Source: Lathyrus oleraceus (Eukaryota > Streptophyta > Magnoliopsida > Fabales > Fabaceae). From it: a DNA stretch of 64,000 nt. The notes below the pieces were generated by a model. The model saw only the letters and a list, made by a program, of their open reading frames with translations. It had not been told where the DNA came from and ran no database searches. Positions 45,556-57,925 of the stretch are shown piece by piece. Position 1 is the stretch's first letter. Each line of letters begins with the position of its first letter. The DNA lies in assembly GCF_024323335.1 (NCBI RefSeq), contig NC_066583.1:12304665-12368664 (forward strand), written 5' to 3'. Both the position numbers and the translations under genes were made by a program.

Positions 45556-47139
45556 TGTAACACCCCAAAATTTTCCCTCCTCATTCATGCATTCATTTAG
45601 CATTTCATATTGCATTTCATCATGTCAATCAGAATTAGATCCGAAAAAAAAAAGAAAAAAAAAACGAAAAAAAAAAAATTTACAAAAAAAAAATAATAAT
45701 AATAATAATAAAAAATAAATAAATAAAATATAATAAAAAATTTTGGACTTGGGTCTCTCTCATTTGAGCCCACAAAACCATGAAATTCAGTCTATAAATA
45801 CCAAGGCTTCACTTGAGAAAAAGGAAGAGAAGCAAAATACTCTGAGGTTTCCTTGGAACAAAACCCTGGACAAAACCTGAAGAGAAACCTGACAGAGAAC
45901 TCAGAGCAGCCTCCAAACCCTGAAGGGCCTCACGGGTGCAACTCAATTTCAATCAAGCTCTCCAATCAGGTTTGCCCTATTCCCATTATTTTACGCCTTC
46001 AATTTGAATGTTCTAAATGTGTGATGTATTATGAATGGGTGAAACCTATGCCTTGAATGTTTAATCACATGATTTCTGAAGTGTATGCCACAGGGTTTGA
46101 GGTTTCTGAAACCATACTATTATCCATGAAAAAAATGCTTATGGTGTTTCACTAACCCTTTTGTTGAGTTTTTGTGAGGGCTCACATGACTTTTGCAGGG
46201 ATAACTTGCGTGGTTTCCCACTTTATTTGTGGGATAACCCCTGGAGGTTCATTCCGATTACCTGTACTGACCCACTTTCTTTGATGATGTTAGCTTGGAA
46301 GGATCTCAGGGTTTCCCATTCCTCTAATTGTTGTTACTTCGGATCTTTATCCGCGTGGTACTTTTACATTTTTCCCGCATTTTACTGCTTTCCTAGCTGG
46401 AAGACCTCGATAGGAGGCAATGTTTTTGTGTTTACTTTATGCAGGTTCCTTTGTCCAGGGTTAAGAGCTATGAGGTCTTATCCTCATTACCCTTTTGCAT
46501 GCGCGTTCCTACAATGCAAACAAACCCTTCATTGATTTTTCTTCTCCATAACACACGTTTACTCCTTCTACTACAGGCGAGTAAGTCTCCAAAGGTCGAG
46601 CATCCGGTAGATTGCGTAGTGACGTCGTTCGTCCAAAACCCAATCCACAACCCCGTAGTTAGCCGAACTACGGCTTACTCTGATTCTCATTCCAGATGAG
46701 ATACGTAGGCATAAGACGCGATGTCTTAGCGAGCACACATCCCCCAACCCATAGGTCAGCCGAGCTACGAAGACTCTGATTCTCATATTCAGATGAGATA
46801 CGTATGCAGTGGATGCAACATCCGCGCGAGTCATTTTCATTTAACCCTTTTTTTTTGGTAAACAGCACAAGATAAACTCACACCCTTTAGACGAAAACTA
46901 CAAAAGTGGATCCCGTAGAGTACTACGGATGCGTAGGGGTGCTAATACCTTCCCTTCGCATAACCGACTCCCGAACCCAAGATTTGGTTGCGAGACCCCG
47001 TCTTGTCCTTTCCTTTTTCAGGTTTACTTCGAGCGTTTCCTTTCCCTCCTTTGGGATGAATAACGCACGGTGGCGACTCTTCTGTCTTTTTCTTTCGCCG
47101 GTTGTTTTTTTTGCGCACTGTATTTTTCAGGTTGCGACA
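45556..47139 (+). repeat. 3' LTR of element F (1584 bp)
   Basis: Complete LTR with TATAAATA at about 45795, hairpin modules at 46653-46830 (CCGTAGTT-AGCCG-AACTACGG is an 8-bp stem), the GGGGTGCTAATACCTTCCC box and CGGTGGCGACTC near its end. Confidence 0.88.
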
Positions 47140-48041
47140 CCAGGTATCGAACCGTGAACATGGAGCATCACATGCGCTATGACTTGAACGCTGCGTTTAG
47201 TAAAATCAAAGGAAAATAAAATGTTTTCGCCTGGATTCGAACCGAGGCGTGCTATGTTACAGGCGCTTCTACAGTGTCTTCATGCGCGAGAACCAGAGAA
47301 GCCCTAGGAACTGTTCATGAGCGGTGGAGGACGGTGGTTTCCACCGTCTCCTTCGTTGGTCCGGCGAAGCTACAGTACACACTCATCATTTTTTTTGCAG
47401 AATTTTGCGTATGATACACCAATGGACTCGTCTCTTCACGCACAACATGAATCTAACCTTAACTAAGCCTAACAGTCCATATATAATGCAAATCGAACGA
47501 AAACAAATTGCATGGCAAAACTTCAATTCACCCTAACTCACTCAATATCCATCCATTTTTCAAGATCTTTATATCAGAATTATCAGGAGAACACGCACTA
47601 CAATATTATGGCAATAAAATAAAGAATTAAGACAGTCGAATTTCTGACCTCTTGAAGAACAGTGTATGGATTATGTGGATTCAAGCTTTCAAAAGTGTCC
47701 AAATCTTCTCCTTCACTTGTATATTGAAGCTTTAAACACGAATGGATGCTTGAAATGGCTTGGATCTTGATCAAATTGCAACTTTCATCTTCATGTTCTT
47801 GAGCTTGATGTGCATGAATCCTGACCAAAAGCTTCAATCCAGAGCTTGATCCTTCATCAGTAACACTTGTTGAACATGATTATGCAGTAAAATCAAGGTG
47901 TTATGTGGAGAAAATTCAAATTTGAGATGAGAGCAAAAATGGAGGGAAATGAGATCTAGATCTAGAACTTGTGAAAACTGAAAAATTCTGTTATGATTAG
48001 CATTATATATCACCTCCTAATTACTTTGCTAATGACACTTA

Positions 48042-49406
48042 TGAAGGAAAATTGTCATCCAAGGCGCAACGGAATTTAAAAATTTCTCCATTTAGTGATC
48101 CTTACGAATGGGCATGAACAGTGATAGAATCGTTACCTCTTATGGCGATTAAAACCTTTGGTGCAGATTTCTGATAATGATCAAAACCTTTGATACAGAT
48201 CCACGGGGCGATCACGAACGTTGAACGACGACAACGTCTCTACTCAGTCCACACGAACGGATTCCTTCAATCGCAGTGCTAGCTGTTATGAATGAAGGCT
48301 TTGAGTGAGAGAGAGATACGAAATTCCAACTCTTCAGTTGTGTTTTCTGTCTCAGTGAGTTACAATGCTTTTACCCAAGGGGTTCTATTTATACAACCAC
48401 TTGTGTGGGCTTCAAGCCAAAAAGCCCACTTAAGTGCATTTTGGCCCATATCTCATAATGTGCCAAAATCACTTAAGTATTTGGTACCTTACCATATTTC
48501 GTATTCTGCTTAAGTACACCGTACCTTACGATGTTCCTTAATTATTCTATCTCTCATCAATCCGTCCTTTGTGTGTGACCCTATAGGTTTTCGCGACGTT
48601 GGCAATTATATTAAATCATGCATTTAACATAATAAACAGTGAGCGGTATCTAGCAACACATCACTGCTACCCAAGTCACGAAAATTTCATGTGATCTGAC
48701 AAAACCTCCTGTGATAATAATTATGTGTATAATTACCCCTTTGCCCATATGTCTATATTGAACACAAGGTATAGACCGTGTCACCCTTGTCCAGTTCAAT
48801 ATTGGGCCCATAGACATTTATCCTGTTACGCAGGATTGGCAAATTCCATCTAGGACACTCATGTCCCTCAGCATGCTTTGTGGAGTACCCATCAACTGTC
48901 TTTATGGTTATCCAGTTACGGACAACGTTGGATCAGCAAGAAAGCACTCGACTCTACATCTAGGATCCATAGTGGTTTCAGGTCGAAGAGTGGTATACAC
49001 TATTATCACCATGAGAATAACTTATGACACTTTGCATAACTTTCTATATAGTATTCTCATAGCGGGTCAATCCGGTATAAATATTACTCCTAATATTCAT
49101 ACCTATGTTTAAGACTTGATAACTCTTTATCCATGATCCATGAGATGTGATCATCAGTCTACAAACATAATAGTCTTAATGCTTTAATGTTATCCCACTT
49201 CACACTAAAGCTCGACTTCGGATACTTTAAGAATAGTGTCCTTATGTTCAATGTGTTCTCATGATTAAGTCACACTTAATACATTAAACGGACTATCTAT
49301 TCCAGGGACTTTATTAATCAACCATAATAAAGAAAATGCCTTTTATTAATAATAAATAATTCGATACAAGTACCAAAAGTATTGGCCTCTAGGGCTTACA
49401 CCAACA
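48042..49406 (-). repeat. 3' LTR of element G
   Basis: On the - strand starts TGTTGGTGTAAGCCCTAGAG and ends ATTTTCCTTCA. TATAAATA on the - strand at about 48387-48395. The next bases inward (49407-49416) give the polypurine tract GTGGGAGAT on the - strand. Confidence 0.92.
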
Positions 49407-49420
49407 ATCTCCCACTAGCA

Positions 49421-50889
49421 CTAGAGCCAATCAGGCATACCCCGTATGCCCATTGATCTAGTATGGCCATCATGCTTCTGCTGCGCAAGAGGCTTTGTCA
49501 GTGGGTCAGCAACATTATCAAGTGTAGGTACTTTACATATCTTCGCACAACGCCTAAGTATGTGTTTGGATCGTTGGTGAGATCTAGGCTCCTTAGCTTG
49601 TGCGATAACACCATTGTTATCATAATAGAGACCAATGGGATCCACAATGCTAGGGACTATGCCAAGTTTATTGATCCAAACAGCTTCCTTTGCTGCACTT
49701 AAGGCAGCAATATACTCGGCCTCAGTTGTAGAATCAGCAACTGCATCTTGCGTTGAACTTTTCAAGCTCACAGTGCCACCATATAAGCAAAACACATAAC
49801 CAGATTGGAATCATTCATATTAAAGCGTCTCAGCACTTTGTCTATGTATGTACTCTGACTTAGGCCAAGCAGTTTTGTGATCTATCTCTATAGATTCTGA
49901 TTCCTAATATATAGGCTGCTTCACCTAGGTCCTTCATAGAAAAGCATTTCCCCAACCAAGACTTTACTTATTTCAGGGTAGGGATATCGATTCCAATGAG
50001 TAATATGTCATCTACATATAATACCAGGAATACGATCATGCTCCCACTAACCTTCTTGTAGACACAAGGCTCATCTTCGTTCTTAATGAATCCATACAGT
50101 TTCACTGTTTCATCAAAATGAAGATTCCATGAGTAGGTCACAGGCTCATCTTGATCCATGAGTAATACATCACCTTGATCAGATATCCATATATCTCAGG
50201 TAGGTGACGTATCCTGCCTGACCTACGCTGGTCTTGTTCTACTTGAGCAGGTTGCTCTTACACAACTACTTGTGTTTCCTGCTCTAATTCCTCCATAGGT
50301 GTATCGATACTTTGTGATTCTTGAATTTCTTCAAGTTCTACTTTCCTCCCACTGATTCCTTTGGAAATAAAATCCCTTTTTAGGAAAACTCAAGTTCGAG
50401 CGACAAACATTTTGCCCTCAGAAGGATTGTAGAAATAATATCCTCTTGTTTCTTTAGGATACCCCACAAATAAGCATTTGTCAGATTTGGGCTCAAGCTT
50501 AGTTGAAATTTGTTGTTTCACATAAACTTCGCAACCCCAAATCTTCATGTAAGACATATGTGGTCTCTTACCACTCCATATCTCATATGGTGTCTTTTCA
50601 ACCTTTTGGATGGAACACGGTTAAGTGTGTAAGCTGATGTCAATGGTGTATGTCCTCAAAAGGAGTTTGGAAGATTGGTGTGACTCATCATGGATCAGAC
50701 CATGTCCAACATGGTTCGATTTCTTCTCTCAGATACACCCTTCCATTGGGATGTTCCAGGAGGAGTAAGTTGGGATAGGATCCCACACTCTTTCAGATGG
50801 TCATCAAACTCTAGGATTAAATACTCATCACTTCGATCTGATCGAAGAGTTTTAATATTCTTACCTAGTTGGTTTTAACTCGTTAGGTT
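49421..50889 (-). pseudogene. Decayed pol of element G (integrase, RT, RNase H pieces)
   Basis: In - strand order: a piece of integrase core (NIKTLRSDRS; SQLTPPGTSQWKGVSERRNR) with several stops and frame changes at 50880-50200; an RT piece (YSWNLHFDETVKLYGF; VFLVLYVDDILLIG) at 50159-49968; the RT C-terminus, further frameshifted (AAYILGIRIYRD) to about 49800; and RNase H (ADSTTEAEYIAALSAAKEAVW; RSKHIL) at 49795-49421. The integrase zinc region, its first catalytic Asp and the RT N-terminal half are missing. YVDD is intact, but no functional polyprotein is possible. Confidence 0.88.
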
Positions 50890-52155
50890 TCACCCTTTTG
50901 TATTAATGTTATTAATAGGCATTTCAAGATCAAGGACATATAGTCCATTGTTCATTTGTGCAGTAGCATAGAATATATCATTCAAATAAATTGAGCAACA
51001 ATTGTTCTTTATTATAAATGAAAAACCAAACTTGTCCAAACAAGCAATGGAAATAATATTCCTGCTAATTGTAGGTACATAATAACAGTTCTCTAACTGA
51101 ATTATTAAACCACTAGGTAAAGTCAATACAAAAGTTCCTACGGCTAAAGCAGCAACCTTTGCTCCATAGCCAACTCGTAGGTCGACTTCACCTTTTGCCA
51201 AATCTCTACTCCTTTTTAGTTCCTGCACATTTGTACAAATGTGAGAACTGCATCCAGCATCTAATACCAATGATGCAGAAGTAGATAAATTAATAACAAA
51301 AATACCTGAAGTTGAAGTCTCTACTCCATTCTTCTTATCTTCCAGGTACTTTGGGCAGTTCCTCTTCCAGTCTCCGATCTTACCGCAATGGAAGCAGGTG
51401 CCTTCTTTTGCTATGCCTCCACTAGGCTTCAAAGCAGCAGTGGGTCTGGGTTTGGCAACTTCCTTGCCCTTCCCCTTATCACTCTACTTAGTGGGCCTTT
51501 TGTTCTGTCTCTTTCCATTTCCGATCATCAGAATGGACTTCCCTTTTGACTTCAGATTCTGCTCGGCAGTTCTTAACATGGCGAGCAGTTCAGGAAGAGA
51601 TTTGTCCATATCAATCATATTGAAATTTAGGACAAATTGACTGAAGCTATCTGGCAACGATTGCAAGATCAAATCAGTTGCAAGTTCCTTTTCGAGGGGA
51701 AAACCCAATCTCTCAAGGTTTTCCACATACCCAATCATCTTGAGTACATAGGGACCTACAGGGGCTCCCTCAGCTAACTTGCTTTGAAAAAGGGCTTTTG
51801 AAACTTCAAACCTCTCATGCCTTGCTTGCTCTTGATAGAGCAACTTCAGGTGTTCGATCATATCGAACGCTGACATGTTCTCATGTTGCTTTTGCAATTC
51901 TGAGTTCATGGTAGCCAGCATGAGACAAGCAGTTTCATTGGCATCATCGACATGCTTCTTATAAGCATCTCTTTCTGCCTTAGGTGCAGAACTAGGAGGT
52001 TCCTCTTCAGGAACAGGTGTCTCCAAGACATACAGCTTTTTATCATGTTTGAGGATAATCCTCAGGTTTCGGTGCCAATCCAGAAAATTTGTCCCAGACA
52101 ATTTTTCCTTATCAAGGATTGATCGCAGGATGTTGTTAGAGGTGTTTGCTGTCAT
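50890..52155 (-). pseudogene. gag-protease of element G
   Basis: Starts MTANTSNNILRSILDKEKLS and has the copia gag core (TNFLDWHRNLRIILKHDKKL; LLYQEQARHERFEVSKAL). An in-frame TAG lies at 51484-51486. A zinc knuckle follows with one ligand lost (CFHCGKIGDWKRNC; His expected where D/W stand), then the protease start VLDAGCSSHIC, with DAG where copia proteases usually have DSG. The frame ends at 50890, ahead of integrase. One stop and two altered key residues show decay, but the reading frame is otherwise continuous over 420 codons. Confidence 0.88.
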
Positions 52156-52502
52156 GGTAATCTACATAAGGATTAATGAAAATATAAGTATCATTGACAT
52201 ATTCAATTAGGCCTTTAATTAAATATGCTCCCACTATTTTACTCAAAACAAATGACCCTCATCATTTGATTCGGAAAATCCTGTTGGAAGATTTTCTAGT
52301 GGGTCGAGATCCATATTTCACTTCGTTCTAAGTCCGCGTAGGCGGATTACACAAAACTAGGTTATTTAGGTAGGAACTCCTTCCAATTGTATCTCATACA
52401 ACTCTCGAAAATTTCAGTTGGGTGAATAACACCTTATTCCAATCCATCATATGGATCATTCCCAACTCTTGCTTCTAAACATATATAAGAAAATTATAAT
52501 CA

Positions 52503-52812
52503 AGTTTGACTCATCGTTTTAGCAGTTGGATATTACAATTATCCCATCGCACCTTAACTAATACAAAACATGCACCTCGCGTAGGCGAAACCTACATTAT
52601 TCGATACCAGTCTTGATGAGTGCTAAAACTTGGAAAGCAAACATATATAATATTCTCATAATTTGTTTAGTTAAGTTTGACCCATTGTTTTAACAGTTGG
52701 ATATTACAATTATCCCATCGCACCTTACTAATATATAGATCATGCACCTCGCGTAGGCGAAACCTACATTATCCATTACTAGTCTTGATGAGTGTTAAAA
52801 CTTGGAAAGCAT
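52503..52812 (-). repeat. Direct repeat of about 170 bp in the G leader
   Basis: Two copies, each with TTGGATATTACAATTATCCC, CACCTCGCGTAGGCGAAACC and TCTTGATGAGTG. A GTAGG-CGAAA-CCTAC stem-loop is in both. Confidence 0.8.
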
Positions 52813-53430
52813 AAACTTAATATTTAATTTGAGGGAATTGCAATTTTTCTGATCTCACCGGCTTGTTTATCATATAAACCGTCTCTCACATGCATCAACA
52901 TACATTCACATGCATCAACATACATACAAACATAATGAAACAGTTATGGCCCCTAGCGCAATTGTTCTCCCAAGCCAATGAGAGAACCTAAGCTAACCTA
53001 ACAACGATCTAAGCTTCTCCAAGCAAGATCTTCAAGGTTGTCCTCCTTTGGTACTGACTTCTTTGCTTTCTTCATATCATTACATTATATAAAAGAAACT
53101 CATTTTACATACGAGGGAGTGAGATGAGAAAAGAAGTTACATTTGGGAGATTAAGAGAGAGGCACGACACGCAGGTCGTATTTTAAAACCCAAAACAAAA
53201 CAAAGGAAAACTAAGGCCATAACCGATCACCACAAGACAATAATAAACACTTTATTATTATTATTATTAATTCCTTTAATTAATTAAAATCAAATTAAAT
53301 TTCGACGACCGATCACACTACGCAGAGTTAGTCGGGGGTCCGCTGCCTGGACAGCGGGAACGGGTGTTTCGTATCAACACTTGATACTTCAAAGCACTTT
53401 TTCTAACCGAATGGGTGAATTTTTCCTTGC

Positions 53431-53685
53431 GTTAACCGGTTAACCATATGCGTTAGCCGGTTAACACTGTTTGAAAACTTTTAGAAAATTCTTTTCTGCC
53501 TTGCGTTAACCGGTTAACCATATGCGTTAACCGGTTAACACTGTTGAAAAATTTCTTGGAAAACTGTTTTCAGTCTTGCGTTAACCGGTTAACCAAATGC
53601 GTTAACCGGTTAACACTGTTTGAAAATTTAAAAAAATTATTTCGTATTGTGTTAACCGGTTAACCATACGCATTAACCGATTAAC
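53431..53685 (-). repeat. GTTAACCGGTTAAC palindrome array in the G leader
   Basis: Eight 14-bp sites (53431, 53452, 53505, 53526, 53580, 53601, 53651, 53672) in four pairs. Sites within a pair are 21 bp apart; pairs are 71-75 bp apart. Six are perfect palindromes, two have a changed base or two. Confidence 0.9.
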
Positions 53686-54096
53686 ACTGTTCGGAAAAGT
53701 GTTTAGAACGCACAACTCTTGTGCAGTCAAGCCCCAATCGCATAACTCTCTGACAACACAACCCTTGTGCCGTCACTAACCCTGATGCACCAATTTCAGA
53801 CCGTCAAACACATCTCAATTGTTAATTCAGTATGATTGATCAACACGTCATTGCTTCACCATACTAATGTCGGATCAAGAAGCAAACGACCATTGATCGC
53901 TCAAAGGAAAACAATCATTGAGGGTTTGAATGAACGAAACGAGAACACTATATCATATATAATGTATTTTGCATCAGGATTAGATATATCACATATATGC
54001 AACTTGATCGATCTCAATTTAACCTTTGATTCATTCTGTCTTTAATCATATTATTACAGAACAAAAACAGTTATCAGATTCATGGTTTCGTAAGTG

Positions 54097-54108
54097 GCTC
54101 TGATACCA
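54097..54108 (-). other. Primer-binding site of element G
   Basis: TGGTATCAGAGC on the - strand, one base after the LTR: the classic initiator-tRNA-Met site. Confidence 0.95.
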
Positions 54109-54109
54109 C

Positions 54110-55474
54110 TGAAGGAAAATTGCCATCCAAGGCGCAGCGGAATTTAAAAATTTCTCCATTTAGTGATCCTTACGAATGGGCATGAACAATGATAGAATCG
54201 TTACCTCTTATGGCGATTCAAACCTTTGGTGCAGATTTCTGATAATGATCAAAACCTTTGATACAGATCCACGGGGCGATCACGAACGTTGAACGATGAC
54301 AACGTCTCTACTCAGTCCACATGAACGGATTCCTTCAATCGCAGTGCTAGCTGTTATGAATGAAGGCTTTGAGTGAGAGAGAGATACGAAATTCCAACTC
54401 TTCAGTTGTGTTTTCTGTCTCAGTGAGTTACAATACTTCTAACCAAGGGGTTCTATTTATAGAACCACTAGTGTGGGCTTCAAGCCAAAAAGCCCACTTA
54501 AGTGCATTTTGGCCCATATCTCATAATATGCCAAAATCACTTAAGTATTTGGTACCTTGCCATATTTCGTATTCTGCTTAAGTACACCGTACCTTACAAT
54601 GTTCCTTAATTATTCTATCTCTCATCAATCCGTCCTTTGTGTGTGACCCTATAGGTTTTCGTGACGTTGGCAATTATATTAAATCATGCATTTAACATAA
54701 TAAACAGTGAGCGGTATCTAGCAACACATCATTGCTACCCAAGTCACAAAAATGTCATGTGATCTGACAAAACCTCCTGTGATAATAATTATGTGTATAA
54801 TTACCCCTTTGCCCATATGTCTATATTGAACACAAGGTATAGACCGTGTCACCCTTGTCCAGTTCAATATTGGGCCCATAGACATTTATCCTGTTACGCA
54901 GGATTGGCAAATTCCATCTAGGACACTCATGTCCCTCAGCATGCTTTGTGGAGTACCCATCAACTGTCTTTATGGTTATCCAGTTACGGACAACCTTGGA
55001 TCAGCAATAAAGCACTCGACTCTACATCTAGGATCCATAGTGGTTTCAGGTCGAAGAGTGGTATAGACTATTATCACCATGAGAATAACTTATGACACTT
55101 TGCATAACTTTCTATATAGTATTCTCATAGCGGGTCAATCCGGTATAAATATTACTCCTAATATTCATACCTATGTTTAAGACTTGATAACTCTTTATCC
55201 ATGATCCATGAGATGTGATCATCAGTCTACAAACATAATAGTCTTAATGCTTTAATGTTATCCCACTTCACACTAAAGCTCGACTACGGATACTTTAAGA
55301 ATAATGTCCTTATGTTCAATGTGTTCTCATGATTAAGTCACACTTAATACATTAAACGGACTATCTATTCCAGGGACTTTATTAATCAACCATAATAAAG
55401 AAAATGCCTTTTATTATTAATAAATAATTCGATACAAGTACCAAAAGTATTGGCCTCTAGGGCTTACACCAACA
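54110..55474 (-). repeat. 5' LTR of element G
   Basis: Same length and ends as 48042-49406. TATAAATAG on the - strand near 54457. The ORF at 54360-54581 has a mirror in the other LTR (48292-48513) and is not a gene. Confidence 0.92.
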
Positions 55475-56437
55475 ACTTATGCATGGCTAATGAAAGTTTA
55501 ATGAAAAATGAGGTGTTTGACCAAATTGCAAAATTCACCTTATGCATGGCTCAATCCCACGTGAACAGTAGCATGCATGGTCCAATTACACTTAAAATGA
55601 GCTTATGAACATGATAGGATTGGAATTAAACTCATATGATCAACCAAATTCAAATTCTTCATTTTCCCTCCAAAAAGCACATGCATGGCCAAATGATCAT
55701 GTGACATTATTTCATGCAATGCAATGATGGATTTGGAAAATATAGGTCATGACATGCAATTTGCAAAAAGAGTGGCCTAAATTGGAGTTTTAGATCAAAA
55801 GTTATGGCCCTTTGAAGTTTCATGCACACTTGGTGATCATTTGCTCATAACTCCTCAACCATTCATCAGATGCTCATGATCTTGGACTTTTTGGAAATGG
55901 GAGAGAAAGATATTCAACTTTCATATTGACCAAAATTTCATTTGAAGCTTATTTGATGTTGGAAAGTCAAGTTGAATGTGGTCCAAAAACTTGCCATTTT
56001 TGGAAACTTGAAATTAGAGGTCACTTTCCATTTTTGGAAACTTTTGATTTGACTTCAAACTCTTCAAGATAGATGTTTGACATGATGAATAAACCTCTTT
56101 TAGACATGAATGAAGTGTCTCAAACCATTTCTCCACCTCCTAGCCCTCAGTTGACTTTCAGTTGACTTTTATGGGCCTTAGATGACCTGGACATGCACTG
56201 TGGACTTTGGACCTCTACCACTTGGCAAAGTTGCTTCAAAATGAACCTTGGCTCATATAAGCTCTCTAGAATACTCATGTGGCCTTCATCTCAAGGAAAA
56301 CTTGCTCTCTTTGCACAGATGAATCTCCTTGATGCCAATGCTTATTGATATGGTGCAATGCAATGTATAATGTTAATGACTTAAAAAATGAAATGAATGC
56401 ATGAATGGGCGGTGAAAATTTGAGGTGCTACACCTAG

Positions 56438-57435
56438 TATACAACCCCGAGCATGGTTACGGACTTAACAAAGGTTTGATTTCCTTTAGGCTATTTAGCA
56501 TGAACTTCACTTATAACCTTAGAGACCTTACTGACCTCCTAGGATTCCCTAGTGGCCCTTTTGTTTTCACTACCCGCCAGGAGGAACTAATTGATGGAAT
56601 CGACCTAGATTACTTTTAGGGTAGTTTAACTGGAGACTACCACCCTAACCCAAACGAGATGCACTCCCAAATGACCCATAACCCTGTTATCCGCTACTTC
56701 TATAAAATACTAGCCCACACCCTGTTTGGTATGGAAGAGAACAACACCATAGTGTCACGAGATGAACTTTTCATCTTGCTCTATGTCGATCAAGGTCGAC
56801 ATGTCAATGTTGTGACATTTATGATGGAGAGATTCATTCACCTTGCAAAGAAAAATTGAATCCCAATCATAATAGGTGGCCTAGTAACCATGATAGCTGA
56901 TGCCATTGGACTTAGACGCCCACTTTACGAGCAGGCACCATTTGGACACATCCGACCTATGGACATTGAATTTTGCTTTAACCGTAGAATCATAAGAAAC
57001 CTTGGGCCGGATACTTTTGATTACCTCATTAATAACGAAGTTGTCTGACTATTTACCCTACCTAACCATGAGAGACCAAGTGTTCATAACCGCAATAATT
57101 GGCTTTATGATTTAGATGAACACCCAATTGATCCACCTTCACCTCTTGAGACACCGCCTATATATGAGTATTTCAATGAACCTATCCATGTTGATGAATC
57201 TGACCCTGAAACACCTCCAAACTACTATAACATAGATGAACCGGCACTTCCATCCTATGCTGATAACCTTGCCATGCTTCTTACCCGTCTGAATGATTTT
57301 CATGCTGACATCACAACTGTGAAAGAAGAGATAAAGATCATGTGCCTTGATATCTTGGGCCTAATGGATGTAGCCGTTGAGCAGTTTGATCATTTGAGCC
57401 AGGCTGTAGCTGCATTGGGACAGAACCGTGGCTGA
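56438..57435 (+). pseudogene. First env-position ORF of B, 3' part
   Basis: It continues the frame broken at 25705. Related to the second ORF in layout: SFRLFSMNFTYNLRDLTDLLGF here against FRMFGTEYSLNQTQIAQMLGF there, and IRYFYKILAHTLFG against IRYFHRVLGHTVF. In-frame stops lie at 56617-56619, 56857-56859 and 57046-57048. The C-terminal part is acidic and proline-rich (DEHPIDPPSPLETPP), then a coiled coil (LTRLNDFHADITTVKEEI) to the TGA at 57433. Decayed. The similarity to the second ORF suggests the two are ancient duplicates. Confidence 0.75.
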
Positions 57436-57740
57436 TTTCACTGACCACCGATCTCTCCTACTCACACTAAGCAATAAGGACACTGCTATGTTTTGTGTGG
57501 GGAGGGAGCACATTTTATTGTTTTTATTTATTTATCTTTTTATCGTTATTTATTTCTTATATTACATTTAATTTTAATCGTTTAATCTAATAACATAACT
57601 ATTTATTTATTTATGCTTCAATTTATTTATGCTTCTATATTTATTTACTCATTTATGCTTTTAAATTCAATTGTTAAGTCATTATATCATACTGTATTAA
57701 AACTGCTGCAACATTTAATGAGAAAATTTCAAACTAGCGT
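57436..57740 (+). other. Spacer after first 3' ORF of B
   Basis: Contains a purine tract GTGTGGGGAGGGAG at about 57495-57510, then AT-rich sequence with repeats of TATTTATTTATGCTT. The purine tract is PPT-like but no LTR follows. Confidence 0.5.
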
Positions 57741-57744
57741 ATGA

Positions 57745-57925
57745 CGCCCTTCTCACAGACGTGACGACCGTCACGAATCCACCACGGTCGTCACACGGCA
57801 TGCATGACCGTTACGCTTAGCTGACCATTGCAGACGACCGTTACATGCCCGTTGTGCGTAACGACCGTCACACCCCTGTGACGACCGTCACGAAAACCAA
57901 AGAGCACGCCTATAAATATAGGCAC
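57745..57925 (+). promoter_or_regulatory. Internal promoter-like block of B
   Basis: It holds spaced palindromes (CGTGACG-AC-CGTCACG at 57760-57775, GTGACG-AC-CGTCAC at 57878-57891) and several half or diverged copies between, then a TATA box TATAAATA at 57911-57918. The second 3' ORF starts 154 bp after it. The same palindrome type lies upstream of the TATA box in the B and A LTRs. A promoter role is inferred. Confidence 0.6.

Larger units (their letters stand above)
44264..47139 (+). mobile_element. Element F: 2.9-kb non-autonomous Tat-type element
   Basis: Flanked by CCAGG (44259-44263, 47140-47144). Starts TGTAACACCCCAAAATTTGCC, ends GGTTGCGACA. The left copy of the LTR is cut after about 370 bp, then comes a repeat-rich internal stretch, a PPT and a complete 3' LTR. 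No PBS, gag or pol is left, so it must have been mobilised in trans or was deleted after insertion. Confidence 0.88.
52156..54096 (-). other. Leader of element G with repeats
   Basis: A 1.9-kb untranslated leader. It holds a duplicated segment of about 170 bp (52503-52640 and 52674-52812), both copies with CGTAGGCGAAACCTACATT, and an array of eight palindromes (53431-53685). No ORF supported. Confidence 0.7.
48042..55474 (-). mobile_element. Element G: Ty1/copia retrotransposon, - strand
   Basis: Flanked by ACTTA (48037-48041, 55475-55479). Two 1365-bp LTRs, a tRNA-iMet PBS, a long leader, gag-protease and decayed integrase, RT and RNase H pieces. The LTRs differ at only a few percent of positions by eye. 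Large parts of pol (integrase N-terminus, RT N-terminus) are deleted, so it is non-autonomous. Confidence 0.93.
25706..56432 (-). mobile_element. Element E: nearly intact Ogre/Tat Ty3/gypsy element, - strand
   Basis: Flanked by CCTAG (25701-25705 and 56433-56437). On the - strand: 5' LTR (56432-41509, carrying F and G), PBS, leader, gag-pro, candidate intron, RT-RNase H-aRNase H-integrase, repeat-rich 3' region, PPT, and 3' LTR (30310-25706). Without F, G and their duplications the 5' LTR is about 4.6 kb, equal to the 3' LTR. The two LTRs look only a few percent different by eye, mostly transitions, so the insertion is fairly young. There is no ORF1 between PBS and gag. The element proper is about 20.4 kb. 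Confidence 0.92.
41509..56432 (-). repeat. 5' LTR of element E, split by F and G
   Basis: The ends match the 3' LTR. E sequence is at 41509-44263, 47145-48041 and 55480-56432. The pieces align colinearly with 25706-30310. All ORFs mirrored from the other LTR (for example 42532-42723, 43263-43451, 47324-47536) are LTR sequence, not genes. Confidence 0.92.
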
